From Sycobia sp. Sy_11 (Eukaryota; Arthropoda; Insecta; Hymenoptera; Epichrysomallidae): a stretch of DNA of 64,000 nt. Positions within the stretch are counted from its first letter, which is position 1. The number at the start of each line of letters is the position of its first letter. Under the pieces are notes generated by a model, which was given only the letters and a program-made list of their open reading frames with translations, did no database searches and was not told where the DNA came from. Shown here in pieces: positions 19,819-31,612 of this stretch. The position numbers were made by a program, and so were the translations under genes. The stretch is taken from positions 461,501 through 525,500 of the forward strand of contig JACCIC010000188.1 in assembly GCA_018907035.1 (NCBI GenBank). Reading direction: 5' to 3'.

Positions 19819-20950
19819 CTACCTTGATAGGCGGCTTGTAGAATCTTTGAGTGTATGAAGCCACTTCCAGCTACTATGGTCTGCAATTACAGTAAATTCT
19901 TTGCATAGCAAGTAACCACGAAATAATAATATATAAAGTAAGTACGAAGTAACCGTGTAATTTGATTCTGCCTGCGTAAGTGTCCGGCTTGCATACGCGA
20001 TTAAATGCTCTTCGCCTAGGTTGTTTTGGCTTAGCACCGTCCTGAGGGCGTAGTTACTTGCGTCTCTTTTCAGGGTATAAGGCACGTTTTCCATAGGGTG
20101 CGTTAGCACAGGCGCTTGCGTCAACAGAATACGAAGCTTATCGAGGACTTCCTGTTGCGCTTATTCCCAGTGCCATTTGATATTTTTTTCAGTAGTTTTG
20201 TGAGGGACAGCTTGATGTTCGCTAGACCTCTTATGAACTGAGCGTACCAGCCAAACATGCCTAAAACGGCCCGTAATTGCCGCAGTTTCGTAGGCCTCGG
20301 ATATACGATTACGGGGCGAATTTTCTTCGGGTCCGTGCGGAGCCTGCCTTCATCTATAATGTATCCCAGGTATTTGACTTGCCAGTAGCAAAACTCGGAT
20401 TTCTCCCTGTTAATTACCGCGGGTAATTACCGCTGTTAGTTCTCGAGTGTGCTATTCAAAAGTCTTCCTGGTGATGATGTCGTTCATGTAAACGGAGATG
20501 CATGGTTGGATTATGCCGCTCTAGAAAGTGGCGGAGGCGTTCGTCAGCCCATAAGGTAGACACTGGTACTAAAAAAGGTCCTTTTGTGTGACAGCAAAGG
20601 CGGTAATATCCTTGCCGTTTTCGTCAAGTTGGATCTGGTGGTAGGCTTGATTACGGTCGATTTTCGAAATATATTTAGCATCCCTTAGGTTATCCAGAAG
20701 GATGTCCATATGCGGAAGCGGATATGTCTCCTTTCTGGTGATGGCGTTGACCGCCCGGTAATCGATGCAAAATCTAATTTTGCCGTCATTTTTAGTGATT
20801 ATTATCGGCCAGCTACTCCACATGCTCTTGGATGGTTCGATAATACTCTCGGGTAATAGATTGATCTCTGCATGCGCTTACTTCAGCAGCCTATTTAGGA
20901 CAAGTCGTAAGCACCGTTTTATAGGGCGATGCGCCTACATGTCTATATAA
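19819..20950 (-). pseudogene. gypsy reverse transcriptase and RNase H, copy 2
   Basis: The frame 20569-20823 encodes WPIIITKNDGKIRFCIDYRA, then VNAITRKETYPLPHMDILLD and KIDRNQAYHQIQLDE, the fingers and palm entry of gypsy reverse transcriptase (KKDGKxRFCVDYRxLN and YPLPxID motifs). After a stop, LPYGLTNAS follows, and the catalytic box reads YMNDII, with Asn at the first Asp of YMDD. RNase H follows at 19819-20124 (RILLTQAPVLTHPMENVPYTL, then RDASNYALRTVLSQNN and IAYASRTLT, ending VIADHSSWKWL). Unlike copy 1 it keeps the ADH Asp. Frameshifts separate the blocks. Confidence 0.85.
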
Positions 20951-21258
20951 TCGGTTGCATGCGGGCGAGCTGGAGCTTTGTGCTCGGTTCGGATATCAGG
21001 TGGTTCAAACCCTATTATGCTCCTCACGTTCTGAACTGCCTAGCTGAGCTACACTGTTAACGGCGGCTATGACCGTGATGATTGCACTCAGGTTATTTTG
21101 CTATGTATCAAAATGCTTGGCGAGTTTCCGAGGCGTGTGTTAAGAGCGTTAGCGAAGTTGATCGTGATTTAAATTAAAGTAAGCAAGTCCATTCTTATTA
21201 TGGCCGTATTTTAATGACCTCGCTACTTTGAATCTGACTTTCACTTGTTAGTCTATGT

Positions 21259-21663
21259 TTAATAGTAGATCGACTTCTCCCTCGTTTGCACATTTTTTCC
21301 GTCTGGTAATTGCATATACGAAATCAGCGATAATATTTCTGATCTTACAAATCTCCCTGGAGCTGGGGTTACGTATGACTTACGTGCTTCAAAATCAATA
21401 AGTGCAGGGAATACTTTGCCCATCACCTCAATGTTGAGGAAAAATCGATTTTTCTCTTCTTGAGTTCTGAGGTTCGGATATATGTTTGTAAAATCCTTTG
21501 CCTCGGGGCACTGGTTGTCGCTATTTCCAGCGAGTGGAGTTGTGTCATGATGGATATCGGGGCCGACTCCTAAATCCTTTCCCCTCATGCGTTTCCTAGG
21601 CTTCTTAGGCCACATCGTGAACAGTTCTATGTCGTCATGTTTTGTTCGCCACAATTGTAGCAA
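21259..21663 (-). pseudogene. gypsy aspartic protease remnant
   Basis: A 134-codon minus-strand frame runs from the knuckle region into a retropepsin-like block, RFFLNIEVMGKVFPALIDFEARKSYVTP. In active proteases the block reads ALIDTGATxS. Here the catalytic Asp of DTG may be retained, but Thr-Gly is replaced (DFE), so the active-site loop is destroyed. This protease would normally cut the gag-pol polyprotein. Confidence 0.7.
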
Positions 21664-21893
21664 AACAAGTGCTTCCTGTCGGAATACCTATCTGCACAGT
21701 GTCCAGGCTGTTTACAAGTCCAGCAAGGCGTTGTATCCTCACCTTGCTGTCTGCTGTCATAACTCGCGTTGTTATGTCGTGACGAGCGATACTTCTTGCG
21801 ATCACGTCTATAGTAGTCCCGTCTATTAAGTAATTCAGTTGTTTTCTCGTATTGGTGATACTGGCGATCGTTTGCTTGGACGTGTGTAGTCAC
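21627..21893 (-). pseudogene. gag nucleocapsid, gypsy copy 2
   Basis: The frame encodes an Arg/Lys-rich stretch (RRDYYRRDRKKYRSSRHNN) and a knuckle CWTCKQPGHCADRY, in which the last Cys ligand has become Tyr, then a half knuckle FCYNCGEQ. In copy 1 the same region reads CCTCKQVGHWADRC, so the ligand loss is specific to this copy. The role would be RNA binding within the particle. Confidence 0.75.
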
Positions 21894-22339
21894 TCAAGTT
21901 GCTTGGTGATCGCTATTCATGATTCGGCATTCGTGGTTGATGCCGTCGATCTTGGACATAATCACATTCGTTTGATCGATACCGAGAGAGGCTTCGAGAG
22001 GTATGGCTGGACGGGAAATTTCTAAACATTTGTGGTGAGGCGCGTTTATTAGGGGAGGGTGATGGAAACAGGTAATGAGCGGGTGGTGGGGAATTTCGGT
22101 ATTTAGGCGATGGTAAGCGATGTCTGGGTAGTGTCCTTGCCTAATCTTCGGTCCGTCGCAGCAACGGGCCTATGTCAATGTTGGAAGTTGGACTGTAGTT
22201 TCTTCTTTGTTCCTGTCGGCTGTTGCGATAACGTGGCTCTTCCTTGTCACGTCTAGTTAATATCCAAACTGATGGGTCCTCTATTGTCATTGTCTATTTG
22301 TTGGTCAGTGATTTATCATTCTCGATGGTTGCTAACTTA

Positions 22340-22700
22340 GAGCGTTTGCTCGTTTTATAGAAGAAAATATATATATGTTTTTCTTTATGTATCGTTTATA
22401 AATAAGCATAGTAATGCTATTGTTTATTTATACGTTAGTATGATGCATTTAGAATTTTACTAAATTTTGTTGATTTATTCTCAGATTTCAGTTGATTTTA
22501 TTTATTTATTATTAGGATATTTTGTAATGTCGTTTATTATATAATATCACCGTTATTAAATAATATTGGTGTTATTATTTAATATTGTTGTTATATAATA
22601 TTATTACTGATAGAGAATTATTATTTTATTATTAAAATAATTATTAATTATTATTTCCGAATATTATAGTTAGTTCGTCCTGTTATATTTTCCTATTTAT
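22340..22700. other. AT-rich stretch, possible gypsy leader
   Basis: Very AT-rich with recurrent ATTATT/AATAAT motifs and no open frame. A similar AATAAT-rich stretch lies at 56580-57130, between a gypsy primer-binding site and the position where gag should start. By analogy this may be the 5' leader of gypsy copy 2, cut by the R1-clade insertion at 22701. That is inference. Confidence 0.35.
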
Positions 22701-25210
22701 TTTTTTTTTTTTTTGCGAAGTCTGTGAATGCTGTTTATGCATCGCCGATGGTGGTTCAGCAAGAATGGTCCTGAAAAACGGCCACCGGAGCATGTGCGAC
22801 TCGACAGAAAACTCATGTCACTACGCACTAAGCACATATCTCAGTGTTGCATCGACACCAGCCCGGAACTGTTACACACATTACTTCAGCCTGGGCGACA
22901 GTCCTTGCGTGATCATTTCACGTTCGTATCTTTCATTCCAGATTCTCATGCATACTCGATATTACATTCACTCTGCACAGACTTTCAATCGTCCAGACAT
23001 CCATCTGCTCTTTTGCTCTGAAGCACATTCATAACGTATTTTGCGATCAACCAGCTGTCCGCGTCCGTCATCATAATTTTTGTCACGTTTTCTGGCGTGA
23101 TCGCTCCTGTCCTTGTCTGTAGCTCTCGTCGTGGCTCAGTCCAATGATCGCACACAATAAATGTGTGCTCCGCATCGTCCCAAACCCGTCCGCAGTACTT
23201 GCATTCTGAAGAGGCGACCCTGTTCATCTTGCAGAGGTACTTACGGAAGTATCCGTGTCTGGACAGAAATTGGGTAAGGTAGAAGTCCACCTCTCCGTAT
23301 TTCATCTCTTTCCACGGGCCGATTTCGGGTATTAGTCTTTTCGTCCACCGTCCTCTTTCGTCCGTTTTCCGCCGTCTCTGTCATGTCTCGATGGTCTTCG
23401 TCCGTTCTTCAGTCACAGCGTTTTCCCTTCCAACGTTCGGCCTCCGCTCGTAAATTCGCTTCTGTTCGGCCGCGAGCAGATCGATGGGCATGACCCCAGC
23501 AATCACGAAAACGGCGCTCTCAGACGCGGTACGATACGCACACGCGATTCTAATCGCGCTCACCCTTTGTACACTTTTCATGGCGTTCGCGCGTTTCCTG
23601 ATATTGATCGCGTCGGCCCAAACCTCCACCCCGTAAAGCAAAATCGAGTGGGTAACGCTCATCAGCAGTTTACAAACGTTCTGTTTCGGTCCGTTCCTAT
23701 TGGCCATCAGTCTACTTAGAGCCTTGGTCTTTTCTGCTGCCTTTGTCGCCGCGTTTCGTAGGTGGAGCCAGAGGCTCAGCTTCGTATCCAAGATAACGCG
23801 AAGGTACTTGACTTCGCTCCTGGTTTCCAGTCTTTCCGTCCCTACTGTATACGTCTGCGACTCAGCAGCAACAACTCAGTCTTTTGCAGCGCGAGCTGCA
23901 GTCCGTGATCTGTCATCCATTCGTTCACGCGTCTCATGGCCTGATTCAGCTTTAACTGAATCAAGTGATAGTCGCGTGCGACTATTACGGCTACCACATC
24001 GTCGGCATAGGCAGTGAGACGCGTGTCCGAGGGCATGTCTAGTCTTAACAAACCGTCGTATTGTACGTTCCAGAAGTCGGGGCCTAAAATGGAATCCTGC
24101 GCCACCCCTGCTGTCACGCGTTTCCATTTCTTTTCGTCCAAAGTATCATACGTCAGTCCTCGGTCCCGTAAGTAGTCCCGTATGATACGAAGGAGGTAGG
24201 AGTCAACCTTGAAAGTCAACTCCAACGCCCCCAATATTTCTGTCCATTTTACAGAGTTAAAGGCGTTACGAACGTCCAGGGTCACCAGCAGAACCAGTGG
24301 TCTGGTTGCATGACAGCCCCTGTTCGCCGCATGAAAGATGTTCGTCACGTCACCTATAGCTCCGATTGACGACCGCCTTGCCTAAATCCGTGTTGTTGTT
24401 CGGATAGGTCTCCGGCGTTTTTAATATCCTGTGACAATCTTGGTCTCAGCAGTAACTCCAACAGCTTCTCTACCGTATTTAGTAGGCAGAGAGCCCTGTA
24501 TGAAGAAGGCAATCGGGGTTGCCCTTAGACTTACGGGTGAGAATAAATCGAGCCTTCTTTCAGAGCCTGCTAAAAACTCCCTCCACCAGACACCCGTTGC
24601 ACAAACCCAAAAGGATGTCCAGGCGGCGCAAAGCGACCACCCGTAACACCTCACTAAGTATGCCATCGGTGGCCTTGTTAGGCTTCAACGCATTCGAAGC
24701 TCTGCGGAGCTCTTCCTGCGTGAAGAGAAGGATCTCTATATCTGTAATTTCATTTGTCACTTCCGTTCTGTTGGGATGGGTTGGGAAAAGTCTCTCAACT
24801 ATCCGCTCCATCACTTTCGCGTCTCGTAGTTCCGGCGGACCCCGACCTCCCAGGGCGCATGTTACAATTTTATAACCGTTGCCCCAGGGATCCGAGTCCA
24901 CCTCGACGATTAGTTTTGTCCAACACCGTTTCTTACTGTCATTGATCGCGTATCTCAGTGGCTGTCTGGCGCGACTATACTCCGTAGAGTATAGTCCCAC
25001 TGAGCCTCGACTTCGGGCTCGTTGAGCTTTCCGTCTTAGCCTCAAATAATTGCTTCTGAGATCCGCGATCTCGGCTGTCCACCAGTATGTTTGTCGTCTG
25101 TTTCGTACTTTCCGTTTCCTGTGCATGGAGGCATCGCATAGGCGCTGCAGAAAGCCAGTCGTTGCCGCCGCTAACGCCTCCACCCTGTCCCGGTGGATCG
25201 CAACAGGATC
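22701..25210 (-). mobile_element. R1-clade non-LTR retrotransposon, 5' truncated
   Basis: A LINE on the minus strand. The left edge is a run of 14 T (22701-22714), the poly(A) tail of the inserted copy. Coding runs from 25183 leftwards: the linker between endonuclease and reverse transcriptase, reverse transcriptase with a YADD box, thumb and a C-terminal CCHC-like finger. The endonuclease and ORF1 are missing, as expected for an incomplete reverse-transcribed copy. Stops and frameshifts split the frame into four blocks. The 5' junction is near 25210. I could not match target-site duplications. R1 elements can sit in 28S rDNA, but the flanks here are not rDNA, so this is one of the R1-clade lineages with other targets, or a random insertion. 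Confidence 0.85.
22985..25183 (-). pseudogene. R1-clade ORF2 (reverse transcriptase) remnant
   Basis: Block 1 (24560-25183) is a 207-codon stretch with the WWTAEIADLRSNYLRLRRKA motif typical of the R1/I linker, then NALKPNKATDG, the start of reverse transcriptase (usually KAPGPDG). Block 2 (23842-24348) has LVTLDVRNAFNSVKW, then GVAQDSILGPDFWNVQYD and TAYADDVVAVIV, with an intact YADD. Block 3 (23381-23791) is the thumb, with LLYGVEVWADAI. Block 4 (22985-23305) has YFLTQ-like YLTQFLSRHGYFRKYL and CKYCG...DDAEHTFIVC, the C-terminal Cys/His finger. The GVPQGS motif has become GVAQDS. The enzyme would prime cDNA synthesis at the target site; this copy is inactive. Confidence 0.85.
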
Positions 25211-25401
25211 TAGTACTTATTCTTTAGTTAATGGCATTTACCAATAAAATCATTTCTATTTCTTAATATACTATGTGGTTATATTAGAAAGTGAATGTAG
25301 TTACCGACTTTTGCGTTTAGGTGGTGATACATTTAGTACAAAACCTTAGATGTATCGGATTTAGTACTTATTTTTTAGTTTTGGTATTTACCAATAAAAT
25401 G
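25211..25401. repeat. 40-bp direct repeat, two copies 150 bp apart
   Basis: The stretch GGATCTAGTACTTATTCTTT... at 25208-25250 recurs as GGATTTAGTACTTATTTTTT... at 25358-25400, both ending with ATTTACCAATAAAAT. The second copy lies just before a mariner coding region. It could be a duplicated 5' end of that mariner or an older direct repeat. Confidence 0.7.
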
Positions 25402-25444
25402 CAGTTAATATGTGCCATTATTTGTGTAAACATTATAATTTTTT

Positions 25445-26430
25445 GATTAGTGAAAAATGAATCGTGATAAATTGTTTTCTCGACATGTCCTTTTGCACTA
25501 TTTTGATTTGAAAAAAGTGTAACAAAAACTTATTGATTGCCTCAAGAATGTTATGGCAAACAAGCACGATCGCTTACATCATGTAAAGACTGGTTTCAAC
25601 GGTTTAGTAGCGGAGATACTGATGTTTATGACAAAGAATGTTCTGGAAAATCGAAAAAGTTTGAAAATAGTGAACTGCAAGTATTATTAGATGAAAACTC
25701 AGCTCAAACGCAGAAAGAACTTGCTAATAAATTAGGAGTCAGTGATAGAGCAGTTGGTAAACGTTTACATGCGATGAGAAAGATTTATAAAGAAGGAAAA
25801 TGTATGTCACATGATTTGACCGAATGTGACATTATGAATCGATACCACATCGCACTGTCTTTGCTTGCCAGGCAAAAAAAGAGTTTTCTGTTGCATGTTA
25901 TGATTGATGATGAAAAGTGGATCTACTATGACAATCCTAAGCGCAAACAGTCATGGGTAGACCCAGGCCAACCGTCCACGTCGACATCAAAACAGAATAT
26001 TTACGGCCAAAAGGTATTGCTGTGCATTAGGTGGGACCAACAAGATGTGTTGTACTACAAGCTGCTGTTACTGCTATATGCTGCACTGTCACTGTCGAGG
26101 TATACAAACGCCAACTGTATAATTGACAACAGAAATTGATCGAGCATAGATCATTAATTGTAAGTAGTAGGCGCAAAGTCATTCTTTTGCATGACAATGC
26201 TCGCCACATGTTGCGAAAGCCGTCAAAAATACCCTGTTGGAGGTTGAATGGCAAGTGATGCTGCACCAAGCGTACTCGCTAGACATAGTGCTTTTTAATT
26301 ACCACCTACTCAGATCGATGCAGTACGACTTCGTTGATATGCATTTCCGACATGTTCAAGGAGTGAGAGAATTTGTGGATGATGTTGAAAAAGGCCTAGT
26401 GTATGAATTTTAAGATTGTTAAAAATTTTT
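25445..26430 (+). mobile_element. Decayed mauritiana-like mariner
   Basis: The N-terminal start MNRDKLFSRHVLLHYFDLKK is readable at 25457, with a stop after it and then a frameshift. The main frame (25537-26139, 200 codons) covers WFQRFSSGDTDVYDKECSGK, then LLDENSAQTQKELANKLGVS and MIDDEKWIYYDNPKRKQSW, then VLLCIRWDQQDVLYYKLL. The first catalytic motif reads IDDEKW in place of TGDEKW, which keeps the Asp. The second motif survives only as HDNAR, with the following Pro frameshifted. The third region is lost. Right of 26400 the homology fades, and I could not identify terminal repeats. Related to, but distinct from, copies A-C. Confidence 0.8.
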
Positions 26431-26439
26431 TGTGTTTAT

Positions 26440-28413
26440 TTTATAAGCAATATGCTTTTATTGATAACGTACGATATCAACAGAAGTACCTCGAAGATTT
26501 GCTTAGAATCTTAGAATGGCTTGTATAAATCTTTTGTAAGAATCTACAGTAGTGCAGAAGCAATTCATTAAAATGCATATTCAATTCGTGAACAGTTTGA
26601 CTCCCGACAAAAATTATTCTGCAAAATCATGATCTGTTCCTATTAACGACGGACGGTTTCAGGGTAATAAATATTGAAGTACCGCCATTGTTGCCTTTTA
26701 CTATTAATATTGTTTTCATCATAAGCACAACATTAAGAATTATGTTAAATCAAGTATACAGATATCATCTTCAAAACTCGAGGTTCTAAATATTTTAGTA
26801 ACTAAATTATTTGCTTATTCGTTCCCTATAATAGCTGAAAATGTTAATAAACAATTCGATGTCGTTTAACAATTATAATGTTTTTAGTGACATGCATATT
26901 AATTTCACATTGGCTTTATATTCGAACTTATCCTAAAAAGACTAAATACTCCTCTGTTTTATGAATTTATTTGTAATAATTTACAATTTTTTATATGTAA
27001 TTAAAAAAAAGGAATAGACTGCGAAAACATTTTCTTTTCTGTTTAATATATACATTTTGTTTTTTTTTAATGAACATGAATTATTTAGAACAAAATTAAA
27101 TTTGAGTAAGTTAAATTTGCTAAAGAAAACTTTACAATATTATAATTTTTTTAAATATTCTATACATTGAAATAACATAATACAATATGATTATGAAATT
27201 TCATTGCTAGATGATACATAACATCGTATTAGTACTTTATGTGAAATGATTTGAAAATAATAAAGAATAAAAATTGTTTGCATCAACACTTTTATAAAAA
27301 TATACTATAATCAATGCACTGTCCACGAATGAGTATTGTACAAATATGACCTTACTGTACATATATAATGTAAAAACAAATTCTGTTATAGCGATAAAAG
27401 TTATAATTAGCATAATACCTACCACTGTATAATTGCTAATCCGGCCGTACCACTCTCCATCGTTTATTTGATTTTATCTAAAAAATATTGAGAAGACCAA
27501 AGTCATTTCAGTCGATTCATAGACACTGGTCTGTGCTAATGGTTTATAAAAAATTTTATAAAACCGGTTATTTCAAACCAGCGGAACCCAAGAAAGAATT
27601 TTGGAAAAAAACGGTGAATGTAACATAGTACATCATAAAGTAAAAGAGCATAAAATTATTAAAGAGCTCTTTTTAGGACCATTTTAGGCATCACCATATA
27701 TAGTACAGCTAATTCAGGCTTATACAAATATTCTGTGCTATTACTGTTAAGATCTTTTCAAGAAGTTATTATAGCACTTAGGTTAACAAAAGGCTACAGC
27801 GCCAACACTGTGAAGAAAAATATATATTTAAACGTATGACACAATCTCTATCTTAAATAAAATAAATTTTAAAATGTTTTAAAGATCAGTCCGGTCAGAA
27901 AACGAATTTTTCATAATCATTGGACGAGGCGTATGAGGTACTAGAGCTAAAATTGATTGCCTCAACTCTTTGGGTTAGGTAACACAGGCAATGTGAAAAT
28001 GCAAGATTGATATAATTTTAAAGGAGAATTCGAATATTCATGATTACATAACGAATCATCCTCTGATAAGCAGAATTACATTGAATACAAGAGAGGGATT
28101 TTATGGAGATCGCTCACAAAATAAAGTTACTCATTAAGTTAATGAAAGGAAAAAATAAAATACACCGACATTTGCTCTTCAGATCCATACGAGTGTAAAG
28201 TGGAACAATCTCCGATCGGTCATCCCAAAATATACTTTGTTTCTCTATTGTCTGGATTGGCAGAAGGAAATAATAATAATTTAGCTCGTGTAAAAGGACT
28301 ATAAAATTTAGAATTTTATCACCATTTTTTTACTTATTTTACCCGTACAAATTCAGAATAAATTATTGTTTGCATTACGTAGGAGTTGTTGCAAGATGTG
28401 TCAATCCGCATGG

Positions 28414-28456
<43 letters not shown>

Positions 28457-29202
28457 TTTTGCAAAAAAAGAACTTTTAACAAAGGTAAAATAGTTAGATG
28501 AGCTTGATATGCTTTTAGCATAGTAAGAATTTTAAATACATCTTTTCATGTATTTCATAAAAAATTTAGATAAAATAGTTTCCGAAAATACAGAATACTA
28601 AGACAGAAAATATTTTATAATTAAATTGAAAGTTAGTTCACTGATGTAGTCACATTTGCTATTGATCGTGATAAAGGGAAACATAACAATCTATGTTCAT
28701 AGCATATTAACAAATTTGCAACTTATAAATGTTAGATGTATTTTATAAAAACGTTATACAAAATATTTTTCTAAATTCAGTAATATATTAGGACAAAAAT
28801 ATATACATAATAATATATGTAATTATATTTTATCATGCGAGCGTGTGAAGATACTCTGTATATTCACGTAACAAGCATTCGTGGCAGGATGTTAACCGAA
28901 CTGCTAACTGCATAGCGCGTAGAATAATCTGTTTATATTGTTCATATGCTGGTGGGAACTGATCTGTGCTATATAATCAGTTTGTTGCAGACCACGGTGT
29001 TGTTATCTGATGGACTCCTTGATACTATGACGTTTTGTTACCAGTTACTATATAGACTTTCCACTTCTATAAACGTCTATCATCGTTGGCTCCTAATACA
29101 TCTCACCCGACGATTATTCTTCATTGAAAATGCTATGTACTAAATATATAAAATTAATAATATGTAATAATTGTAAAATATATCATTCAATTTTATCTTA
29201 CA
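26440..29202. other. 2.8 kb AT-rich region without recognised genes
   Basis: No frame longer than about 65 codons is convincing. It contains an (AT)n run at 28417-28449. A moderately GC-rich patch (28830-29130, starting near GCGAGCGTGTGAAG) includes TGTTAACCGAACTGC and ends CTAATACA; it could be a worn LTR but lacks a partner. The part 27480-28330 has mixed composition and may be old unique DNA. I see no RNA gene. Confidence 0.5.
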
Positions 29203-29250
29203 AACTAAATAAATAAATAAATAAATATATATATATATATATATATATAT
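29203..29250. repeat. (AAAT)n and (AT)n microsatellite
   Basis: About five AAAT units run into an AT run. The pair truncates the mariner to the right. Confidence 0.9.
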
Positions 29251-30079
29251 CAAGTGATACGGTAGCGCGACGAAGGCGAAATTGATTTCTGGGTATACAA
29301 ATTATTGTACAAATTACTTCAAGCTGATCCCACCAAATGCACAGTATTATCTTCTTGTCATGAATGTTTGGTTTGGCCATCGAAGTAGAAGCATTCCCGG
29401 GCTTACCTCATGACTTCCTACACTTTAGTTGTCGCAGTGAATTCACTTTTCGTCTCCCGTCACAATTCCATGTAGAAATCCTTTGCGATTTTGCCTTTTG
29501 AACAATTGTTTGCAAGCGAATAAGCGACGCTCGACGTCTCTTAGCCCAATTTCATTGCTTAAGAAACCCAATTTCCTTGCTTTTGGACCATATTCAGGGT
29601 TTTGAGAGGTTGTGAAATAGTCTACTAAGTCACTGCTAATTCTTGTGGAAGTTCTTCTTGCGGTTGGCACGGATCTTCCTCCAGTAAAACTTCCAATTCT
29701 GTGTCATCATATACTTTGGGCCTTCCACTGCGTGTTTTTTCTTCTACATTGAAATCACGACTTAAATTTTTGGAACCACTCCTAACGACTTCTATCACTC
29801 AAATTAACATCACCAAATGCTTCTATGAGTAGCCGATGTACTTCAGCTGCAGATTGCTTTAAATGAAATAAGTAAATTAACAATTCCCGTAAATGACGCT
29901 TACTTGGCTCAAAACTTGACATCCTAATATGATGAAAACTAAGTGACTCTTGCAAAAAGTTAGATGTATTAAAAGGTTATATAGTTTCCAGATGTCAACG
30001 TATACTATACGATTTTTTTATGTTTTCTTATCGGTGGCGCCATCTTTTGAAAACGCCGGAAACTTATTTGTACATCTAA
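29250..30079 (-). mobile_element. Truncated mauritiana-like mariner
   Basis: On the minus strand the N-terminus reads SFEPSKRHLRELLIYLFHLK, then QSAAEVHRLLIEAFGD (29750-29930), followed by GLRDVERRLFACKQLFKRQN and FLHGIVTGDEK (29443-29560), then [20 protein letters not shown] (29290-29380). The catalytic C-terminal third is lost at the microsatellite. The right terminus CGGAAACTTATTTGTACATC ends at 30079, followed by TATA shared with the neighbouring mariner. The family is close to copies A-C but its terminal repeat differs. Confidence 0.78.
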
Positions 30080-30554
30080 TATATTGGGTGTACAAGGAAA
30101 TTGCTAGACTTTTTTTCCAAAATATGTGGTTTTATTATGAAACCATGGTTACATATTCTTTGTTCAAAGTATCATCTATCCGAAGCTATAATTTTTTCCC
30201 ATCTTTCTCGCAATTTATGAATTCTGGACCAACAAAATGTTCGTCTTTCGTGCCCAAGAATGCCAATTTTTGAAACATATACTATACGATTTTTTTATGT
30301 TTTCTTATCGGTGGCGCCATCTTTTGAAAACGCCGGAAACTTATTTGTACATCTAATATATTGGGTGTACAAGGAAATTGCCAGACTTTTTTTCCAAAAT
30401 ATGTGGTTTTATTATGAAACCATGGTTACATATTCTTTGTTTAAAGTATCATCGATTCGAAGCTATAATTTTTTCCCATCTTTCTCGCAATTTATGAATT
30501 CTGGATCAACAAAATGTTCGTCTTTCGTGCCCAAGAATGCCAATTTTTGAAACC
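30001..30554. repeat. 277-bp tandem duplication across two mariner ends
   Basis: The block 30001-30277 is repeated at 30278-30554 with only about six base differences. Each copy holds the last 79 bp of the mariner on the left, the TATA junction and the first 190 bp of the mariner on the right. The duplication therefore happened after both mariners were in place side by side. Confidence 0.93.
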
Positions 30555-31610
30555 ATTTATTGTATATAAGCCTATATCATTAACAGCATTCTGTATTGAT
30601 CAAAAGAAGTGGTAGTGAGATAGTGCCAAGTCTGGATTGTAAGGAGGGTGAGGCAGATATTTCCGTCCTTTATTCTCTAAATAGTTTTTGATTAAAAGCA
30701 CGACAGCGTTTTCGTGATGAACAATGGCGAACTCATACCTGGTCTCCTATTCTGGATATTTTTCCTGTAATGCTCGCTTGAAACGAATAAATTGTTTTCG
30801 GTCCATTGATGTTTTGACTACTTGAAACCAGTTCGAAGTATACGACACCTTTTTGATCCCATGAAATACTGAGCATGACCTTATTTACTTTAATATTTCA
30901 TATGGGCCTTGATTAGGTGGCTCACCGGGCTTTGTACAAGATTTTCTGAGTTTAGGCTTATCATAATAAATCTATTTTCAATCCCAAGTGACAATATGAT
31001 ACAAAAATTATTTATATTTATATCGTTGTAGAAACGTTTCGGATATACAAAATCGCCGTTCAACATCTTTCCCCTTCAGTTCGTACGCCACCTCGTTTCC
31101 AACCTTTTTAATCAATCCTTATGCTTGTCGGCGTTTGGAAATGGTTTGTTTAGTGACATCCCACAATGCAGCAAGTTTTTCTAGAATCTGATACGGATGT
31201 TCATCCAGCACAGCGTCTAATTCCACGCTTTCAAAAATTTTCGGCTTTCCAAAGCGATCTTTGTCTTCAATATCAATTTCAAACTTTTGAACTGTTTGAA
31301 TAACTTGAAGCACGTCGATGCACTAATACATTCCGTCCCATAAATTTCCGAAAGCAAACTATAGGTCGCAACCGCATCTTTCCCCATATTAAAGTATAGA
31401 AACAGCGCTTCTCGTAAATGATCGTATTTGGTTGCAAACCTGCTATGATTTAGTTTGATAAAATAAACAACACTGACAGAAATGCTCAAATATAATGTTT
31501 CAAAATTATGGACTGATACACAACCTATAAATATAACACATGAGGTCTGGCATTTCTACCCAGGGTGCATTGGTAGCGCCATTCTTTGACAAACTTACTT
31601 GTACATCCAA
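30361..31610 (-). mobile_element. Decayed mariner (TTGGRTGTACAAG family)
   Basis: The ends are TTGGGTGTACAAGGAAATTG on the left and, in reverse complement, TTGGATGTACAAGTAAGTTT on the right, with TA at 30359-30360 and 31611-31612; the length is 1250 bp. The transposase N-terminus is seen at 31217-31489 (DHLREALFLYFNMGKDAVA, then GTECISASTCFKLFKQFKS), then LDAVLDEHPYQILEKLAAL at 31119-31240. Further left, QWLRG-like catalytic blocks are frameshifted beyond reading. Related to the shorter copy at 15290-16084. A duplicate of its first 190 bp lies at 30084-30277. Confidence 0.85.
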
Positions 31611-31612
31611 TA

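Larger units (their letters stand above)
19542..22330 (-). mobile_element. Ty3/gypsy remnant, copy 2 (gag to RNase H)
   Basis: This is the minus-strand relative of the element at 1-1480, with fewer deletions. From right to left: an Arg-rich gag tail (21900-22330), two zinc knuckles (21627-21760), a protease (21259-21500), reverse transcriptase (20300-20950) and RNase H (19819-20130). The peptide order and motifs match copy 1 (CKQPGHCADRYSDRKHLFCYNCGEQ here against CKQVGHWADRC... there). Multiple stops and shifts make it dead. RNase H breaks off around 19820, followed by a G9 run at 19729-19737. No integrase follows, so the 3' third is gone. The AT-rich DNA at 22340-22700 may be its 5' leader. 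Confidence 0.85.

Noticed and set aside
24519..24945. Plus-strand frames over the R1 element
   Set aside because: Antisense of the reverse transcriptase coding strand, which carries the YADD box.
29950..30550. Two nearly identical plus-strand frames of 107 and 96 codons, looking like a duplicated gene
   Set aside because: They are antisense through the mariner ends inside the 277-bp tandem duplication; no independent coding signal.
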